The notes beneath the pieces are model-generated. The model was not told the DNA's origin. It did no database searches and saw only the letters and a program-made list of their open reading frames with translations. A stretch of 64,000 nucleotides of DNA from Jacaranda mimosifolia (Eukaryota; Streptophyta; Magnoliopsida; Lamiales; Bignoniaceae). Shown one piece after another: positions 58,646 to 64,000 of the stretch. The number at the start of each line of letters is the position of its first letter. Positions within the stretch are counted from its first letter, which is position 1. The translations under genes and the position numbers were made by a program. The stretch covers positions 26,435,299-26,499,298 of the forward strand of contig CM032128.1 in the NCBI GenBank assembly GCA_018894105.1, given 5' to 3'.

Positions 58646-61098
58646 ACAAAAAAATTCGGTAATAAGCAAGACTTTTCAATATGAACAAAATTCTGTATCA
58701 AACAAGAATTTTTAGCATGATCAACAAAATACATGACATACATGATATCGAACTTGACAGACTGTTGGTCATTCCGACCTTATTATTTCCAGATCAAATT
58801 ATAATTGCGAGTACCGGGCGTCGGTACAATATAAATAAAACTTTCGTGTTACTCTATTGCTTGAGCACTCAGCTTGGTGGGTATCAACTTGTTATATGGC
58901 ATAGTCGGTCACATGCCGGATCCCGTCACTCATAGTTTGCTACATCCAGCTACCTGTGAGTTAGGATTGTAGATGGGTACTAGCCATAAGACCTGTCTCC
59001 GTCGATCCATTCCACTCAGCTATCTCCCGGACCTAGTCCCTGGGCCCAAACCCCCCGTGGCGTCCCTCTGAGTGCAAACCACCCATGGCGTCCTATGGGT
59101 TGGAAAGATATGATGCCAACAGAAAAGAATTTAACCTTTAAAGCAATAATCATGAGTATAACTAAATAAAGTCTAGAAGAGGTCTAGTACTGAAATCCAG
59201 ATGTGCTAACGGGGACAGACTCAAGAAGGGCCCCCACTGGACATGCCCTGTCAACTAGTGCGGCTCTTTGCTTTGCCCGACATATATTTTACAGTACTGA
59301 CGGAACAAGATATTTAAAAGGGTCAAGATTTTCAATGTTTAATTGCCAACATGGCAGAACAATTTAACAATATGCCAACAAGGCGATCAACGTTACACTT
59401 GAATAATCAACCTATTTATAAGAAGCTAACAAGTAATACGGGGTCACTCAGCAAGGCTGTGGGGTGTAAGGGACAAAAAATGAATAATATAATAAAAGTT
59501 TTGGACACCAGAATAGAAGCAAGTAATAACCCACACAAGGTGTGCACATCAGAACAGATAGCAATCAAGATTTCAAATAATGTACGGATTTCCAACAAGT
59601 ACAATATAGAAACAAAAATACTCACAGGTGTTTATCTCAATAATCAATAAGTGCGCAAAAAGTGCCAGATTTGCAGACCCTCACAGGGGTATACAAGTCA
59701 AGTAACAGATAATAGGCAATAAACAAGATCTCAAACAATTCATGGATTTTAATAAACACGAGGCAGTTACAATTCAAAAATAAGAACCCTCACACTGGGG
59801 TTTATCACAAGAACATATATATATATATATATATATAAACAAGGCGAGAATGGCAAACCCTCACAGGGCATACAAAAATAAAACCCAAGAGGTTAGACCC
59901 TCACCTCTGAAATCTCAGAAAAGTCAGCCACAAACAGTAGTCTACTGGTCCTCAGGACTCACTTTTTCGTCACCTATTCAAAAGAGTGTATTTATAATCA
60001 AAATCTACATTTAATCCCAAAATGTACTATTATACTATCAACAATCCAAGATCACTAACCGTCCACTAATCTGATAATTATAGCATTAATCGGTATCATC
60101 AATACAATAAGTGCTAATTAAACTAGGATTATAAACAAGGTCATAATTTGTCTCGGTCCCATTAAAAGAGTAATAATCTAAATCTTAATTACACAATAAA
60201 CTTTTAATGCTGTCCCAAATCGATAACAATATTAGTCCAAATAGCTTAATTAATCTAATTCTTCCACTTATGTCCAAAATCCATAGAAATAAGGGTTTCT
60301 TGCTCATTAACCTCAATTAACCAAATATGCCAAACATAGTATCATTTTCGAGTCCACTAAGTACGAGATTCCATACATGCATGGTCTCATAATATATATA
60401 CATTTCATATACTAACTTTATTTCATGATATCATATAATACTTGGAAGAATTTAAAATAGTACAAAGACTATAAACATGAATATTCCTTTTCTTCCATTA
60501 CCCAAGGTCGACTATCGAGGTGCCGAAATGACAAACTAAAACCATCACTGCGATCATCGCGTTGAGGAGCAGAATCTGCCTCAACACCGCCACGCAACGC
60601 CGTCCGCCGTCGTCTACCACCACCAAAAAATTTCAAAAGCACCACCCACAGAATCCTTTCAGCTCCAACAGTCCAAATATCCAACTATATTCAAGTTTCA
60701 CCGCCAAGAAAACTCTCAATCGAAGCTCTAAAGAGGCTACACCACCTCACGCAACACCTTCGTTCACCAAATTTTAGTCGTCGCTGCAGCTTCTCACCTC
60801 CAAGCAAGGTTACTAACAGCTTCCCCAAGCTAAACACCACTAGGAATAGTGCCCAAAAACTGAGTTTAACCTTGCTTCGCCATTCTCTGCCGCAATTAAC
60901 CTCAGTCTTCACGCTTTTCGATGAATCAATGGAATTTGAGTGTGCATATGGTATAGTTGTGATCTTGAGGGTGTGAGGATAAAGATAAACGGAGTGGATA
61001 GCAAAGAATGGCCGTGATCGTAGAGATCATCGAAGGAGAAGAAGTGATGCTGCGGTGAAGAAATGAAATTGAAATGGGGTGGAATTGTAAAAATGGGA

Positions 61099-61106
61099 TA
61101 TTTATA
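61099..61106 (-). promoter_or_regulatory. TATA box of the Tekay-like LTR
   Basis: TATAAATA on the minus strand within CCTCTATAAATATCCC, followed by a pyrimidine-rich leader (TTCATTTCTTC). This is the usual layout of plant gypsy LTR promoters, with transcription running toward lower coordinates. Confidence 0.6.
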
Positions 61107-61405
61107 GAGGGCAAATTTCAGATTTCAATTTTGAACCCAGAAAGAAATAAAATCATGCAATCAAGTCCTATAAATTTATTAAAATATAGTTGAACCCTAG
61201 TTGACTTAAGGATTTCCATGCAAAGCCCAACGTTTGAAAATGTCATCTAATTAAGTTTCTAAAAATTGCAAATTGACCGTAAATATTTCACAATTCTTGC
61301 AATTAAGTCCTTTTTATTTGTTTTTCAAGCCTTAAAATCCCATCAATCAATATCTTAATTTCTAAATCCTTATTTTCCAAAATATCGAATTTCAGAGATG
61401 TTACA

Positions 61406-61422
61406 GACTCCTCCCCTTAAGA
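61406..61422 (-). other. polypurine tract of the Tekay-like element
   Basis: CTTAAGGGGAGGAGTC on the minus strand is directly followed by the LTR start TGTAACATC. It lies just after a FGDKILLRG-like coding relic (TTTGGGGACAAAATTC), as in del/Tekay elements. Confidence 0.75.
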
Positions 61423-61499
61423 GAATTTTGTCCCCAAATTCTCATCTGAGTACTGTTTCAACGAGCAGTAAATAAGTAGATTCGATCAGTCAATCTACA

Positions 61500-61601
61500 T
61501 TCTCTCTTCATTAAATTCTTCCAAAATTGCTCCTTCAAGTCCCAATGCATTTTCATGCCTCTCGAATGTATCATGTATCTTGACTTGTGCGCCTCAGTAG
61601 C
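61500..61601 (-). pseudogene. integrase zinc-binding domain relic
   Basis: The minus-strand frame gives EAHKSRYMIHSRGMKMHWDL followed by KEQFWKNLMKR. This matches the plant gypsy integrase N-terminal pattern (EAH-S-Y-IHPG-KMYRDLK--FWW--MK). The catalytic integrase core and chromodomain are absent; the polypurine tract follows within 100 bp. Confidence 0.65.
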
Positions 61602-61870
61602 GAACTTTCTTCCATTTCTTCTGGCACACATATTTTCTTTTGGAACAAAAGGACATCGTGATTTTTGGTATTGAACTCAGATCTCCAAAAACTTCTAACC
61701 TTTCCTTTAGTTTCAACAATCCTATATCTTTGACTTAGGGCTTATCGCATTTCATCATATGATTCGGATTGCACTTATCTTTGCAATCCTATTTGCTGTA
61801 TTAATTTTCAACATAACACATGTTCTTAGGCTTCCTAATACTTCTATTTCTAGTAAGTGAGCCACTCCAG

Positions 61871-61925
61871 CCCATCAGCTCAAGGCATTGGCCACTACTT
61901 TTGCCTTTTTGGGTGATAGGTGATG
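61871..61925 (-). pseudogene. RNase H C-terminal relic
   Basis: The minus strand encodes HLSPKKAKVVANALS, recognisable as the YHPGKANVVADALSRK segment at the end of gypsy RNase H, with a stop where RK should be and the conserved Asp changed to Asn. It is not preceded by a readable RT. Confidence 0.6.
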
Positions 61926-62257
61926 GAAGAATCGTAATCTACTATAAATTCCATCCATTAGCACCGTCTCATGTTTAGATCCTCATTCTAGTTGATTACC
62001 ACCTTTCTTCAAAATCTATCTGGTTTCTAACATATCAGGGAGGCGTTATCTGCAGAAGGGCGTTATGGTATTAGTTTCTCATCTTCGAGAGTGACGCACT
62101 TGGTGTATGAGTTCACTTGCGTCTGATGACTATACAACCAATCCCTTTTGAATACTCTTGGATAGATATTTGTGTGAGATTGGCTGGATCTTCTCTATCC
62201 CCAATCGTCGTCTTAGCAATCCCAATTCATGGCGTCTAAAATTCTATTCAATAAGCC

Positions 62258-62560
62258 TTAGGCTCGAGTTTCATATTTAATTCGAGGAAGTGTGACAAGT
62301 ATGACAGAATGCAAAACATCAAGATCATACATGGCATTATCATAATTTCCACAATTAGAAATCATACCTTCTACCATCTCGTTAGGATTCGATGTTTCTT
62401 CTCCAGTCAGAGCATATGCACGTGCCCAGACTTTTGGCTTTCCACTAGTCCCTACAGCTTGTTTTTCTTTTTCCATGGGAGCTGGCCTTTCTCGATGTGG
62501 CCAATCTTTGAACAAGTGTTGATCACTACCACAAACTACACATTTGCCCTACTTTCCCAA
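62258..62560 (-). pseudogene. gag zinc knuckle and protease start, Tekay-like element
   Basis: The minus strand reads CVVCGSDQHLFKDW, a CX2CX4HX4C knuckle whose last Cys is Trp. A Lys/Pro-rich spacer and ARAYALTGEETSNPNEMVEG follow, a pattern typical of the gag-protease junction in del/Tekay elements. The protease active site expected afterwards (DTGASHSF-like) is not readable, and the frame ends at 62258. Confidence 0.75.
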
Positions 62561-63096
62561 CATCCTGATTCATCATGGCTTGGCTTTCCGCAAAATCCAC
62601 ATGTCTTCGGTGCTGGATTCATGGCTCCGTCGGTCTGATAAACTTGCTACTTGGTGCCTCTAGTTTGTAACCTTGGTTGTTTGTTCCTCAGGTTGTTCTG
62701 CCCGCCAAGTGGTAACCTTCCCTTTTGCCCTTTAATCTTCAATCTTTTTGATCTCTCGCAAATCTAATTCTATTTGTAGCGCCTTACTCATCACACGATT
62801 GTAGCTCGAAAGATCACATGAGAAAAGGCGCCATCTAAGTTTTGGTCGTAACTATTCCATAAACTTGCGAACCTATCACCCCACATCTACAAGTATGTGA
62901 GGTGCATACCGAATTAGTTGGCTAATGTGGCTTCATACTAGCTAACTGATGACACTCCTTGTATTAATTCCTTGAATTCTCTTTCCCTGGAATACTTGGT
63001 CACCTCTAGTACATATTTTTCCACAAACTCTCGGGTGAAGTTTTCCCAAGTTTGATGAGTTCCCTCCGCATTCCACATATGATCGATCATTTACCA

Positions 63097-63420
63097 CTAA
63101 TCATGTGCAGGATCCTCGAAAAGAAATGTAACATATCGGATCTTCTGCTCATCTGGATAATGGAAAGTCCCAAATATCTTTTCCAAGCTCTTAACCCACA
63201 TCTCGGCTTTTCTACCATAAGGTTCTCCTAGGAATTTTGGGGGTTGCAATTGGAAGAACCGATCTAAAGCTTGGGCTTCTGTAAGTTCTTCAACATTCCC
63301 TGCTTGATTACCCTGTCCCTGCTGCTGGCAAAACTGCATAAATTGTTGCCACATCTAAAACATGGGCTTCACTGGTTGGCCCACAGTTGGTTGATTAACA
63401 TGAGGGATCTATGAAACCTT
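63097..63420 (-). pseudogene. gag N-terminal core, Tekay-like element
   Basis: The minus strand encodes MWQQFMQFCQQQGQ, EELTEAQALDRFFQLQPPKF and EMWVKSLEKIFGTFHYPDEQ, then KIRYVTFLFEDPAHDW, a classic del/Tekay gag N-terminal domain. An in-frame TAG lies just upstream at 63355-63357 and the frame is lost after the W. The segment 62561-63096 between this and the zinc knuckle is gag spacer in broken frames. Confidence 0.85.
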
Positions 63421-63982
63421 TTCTTTTATTTGAGTTCATGGTTCAGCTGGTGCTCTCTGTCTAGAGATATGCTATGCAGTAGCCAGTAGACCTGGCGATT
63501 TCCCTTTTCCATGCTGACCTGCTCGAGGTGGGTCAAGTATATGGGAACCTTCATGGGATGCTATTGCGTTTTCTAAATCCGCGTTTTCTAAATTGTCCCT
63601 TGTTATTCCTTAACTTGCTACTGTCAAGATTACACAATGACATCCAAAGTTAACAATGAAATTGTGATCTTTTATATATAATTATAAATTCTTTTTTCGA
63701 CAAATTAAACCAACTTCATTATAACGAAAATTAAGTCATTAAAAGTCTACATAAGAACTTTCATCACTCTAATCTCATCCACCATATTTTCTTAATCATA
63801 GGAAGATTCTCAATCACACATAAAATAAATCAAGGTTCTCTTCTTAGTCTAAAGTCCAATGTTTGTTTCCTGGAAGTGAAGACTACAACCTAGTCGACTA
63901 TCCTAGATATAATCCCCTATTTCCTACAGATTCCCCATGTATCCTCTTAATACCCATTTACCAAGGTCATCGTCAAACCCAA

Positions 63983-63994
63983 GCTCTAATACCA
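63983..63994 (-). other. primer-binding site of the Tekay-like element
   Basis: TGGTATTAGAGC on the minus strand differs by one base from TGGTATCAGAGC, the site complementary to initiator-Met tRNA used by many plant gypsy elements. It fixes the 5' LTR as starting just outside the window on the right. Confidence 0.8.
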
Positions 63995-64000
63995 CCTCTA

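Larger units (their letters stand above)
57979..61405 (-). repeat. 3' LTR (3.4 kb) of a Tekay/del-like retrotransposon
   Basis: The plus-strand start is TGTAGCATCTCCTCTC and the end GAGATGTTACA, so the LTR is bounded by TG...CA with matching GATG-TACA/TGTA-CATC ends. It is 3427 bp. A polypurine tract lies just inside it (minus strand). It contains a 250-bp tandem duplication, a TA microsatellite (59815-59836), a series of CCCTCACAGGG-like motifs (59638-59910) and a TATA box. The frames in it (for example 60562-60777) are not recognised. The other LTR lies beyond the window. Confidence 0.8.

Noticed and set aside
60469..60912. Short overlapping frames of about 70 aa on both strands
   Set aside because: They lie in the leader part of the long LTR and show only Ser/Thr/Pro- or Arg/Gly-rich composition.
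1..64000. Coordinated gene cluster (for example a metabolic cluster)
   Set aside because: The three intact genes belong to unrelated families, are 7-13 kb apart and share no visible regulatory motif.

Overview
The window is nuclear DNA from a flowering plant, very likely a eudicot. It has intron-rich genes with GT-AG introns, AT-rich intergenic DNA full of microsatellites, and many plant-type transposable elements. I cannot name the species; nothing in it looks organellar or bacterial.

Three genes look intact. (1) 9246-13944 (+): a saccharopine dehydrogenase-like, NAD(P)-binding family protein in 13 exons, 434 aa. (2) 22893-27949 (+): a full-size ABC transporter of subfamily B (MDR/P-glycoprotein type) in 12 exons, 1291 aa. 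(3) 34998-38183 (-): a CCCH zinc-finger plus RRM RNA-binding protein in 8 exons, 716 aa. For all three, my exon sums are divisible by 3 and the joined frame stays open. The three have no evident functional link.

The left half (1-34 kb) is mostly AT-rich DNA with short non-autonomous elements: three related small Helitrons (one inside an intron of gene 1), a 1.77-kb Mutator-like inverted-repeat element with 9-bp target duplications, a Harbinger-like element next to it, a hAT-like MITE, tRNA-derived SINEs, and several tandem or direct duplications.

The right half (39-64 kb) is dominated by decayed mobile-element coding sequence. There is a FAR1-related/Mutator-transposase pseudogene (39.8-43.3 kb). 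A complete-ended but defective Ty3/gypsy retrotransposon (43987-50091, minus strand, 5-bp target duplication) carries a roughly 66-bp tandem array where RNase H and integrase should be. An Ulp1-like cysteine protease pseudogene (52.7-55.5 kb) and a truncated GT32-type glycosyltransferase pseudogene (56.1-56.9 kb) follow. The window ends in a Tekay/del-like element with a 3.4-kb LTR and an internal region of only about 2.6 kb.

The upstream flank of gene 3 (38.7-39.4 kb) recurs at 57.3-58.0 kb with one of its two segments inverted. I found no convincing new biological system; the most interesting material is the structure and rearrangement of the non-autonomous elements. All boundaries come from reading by eye; no alignment or database search was run.
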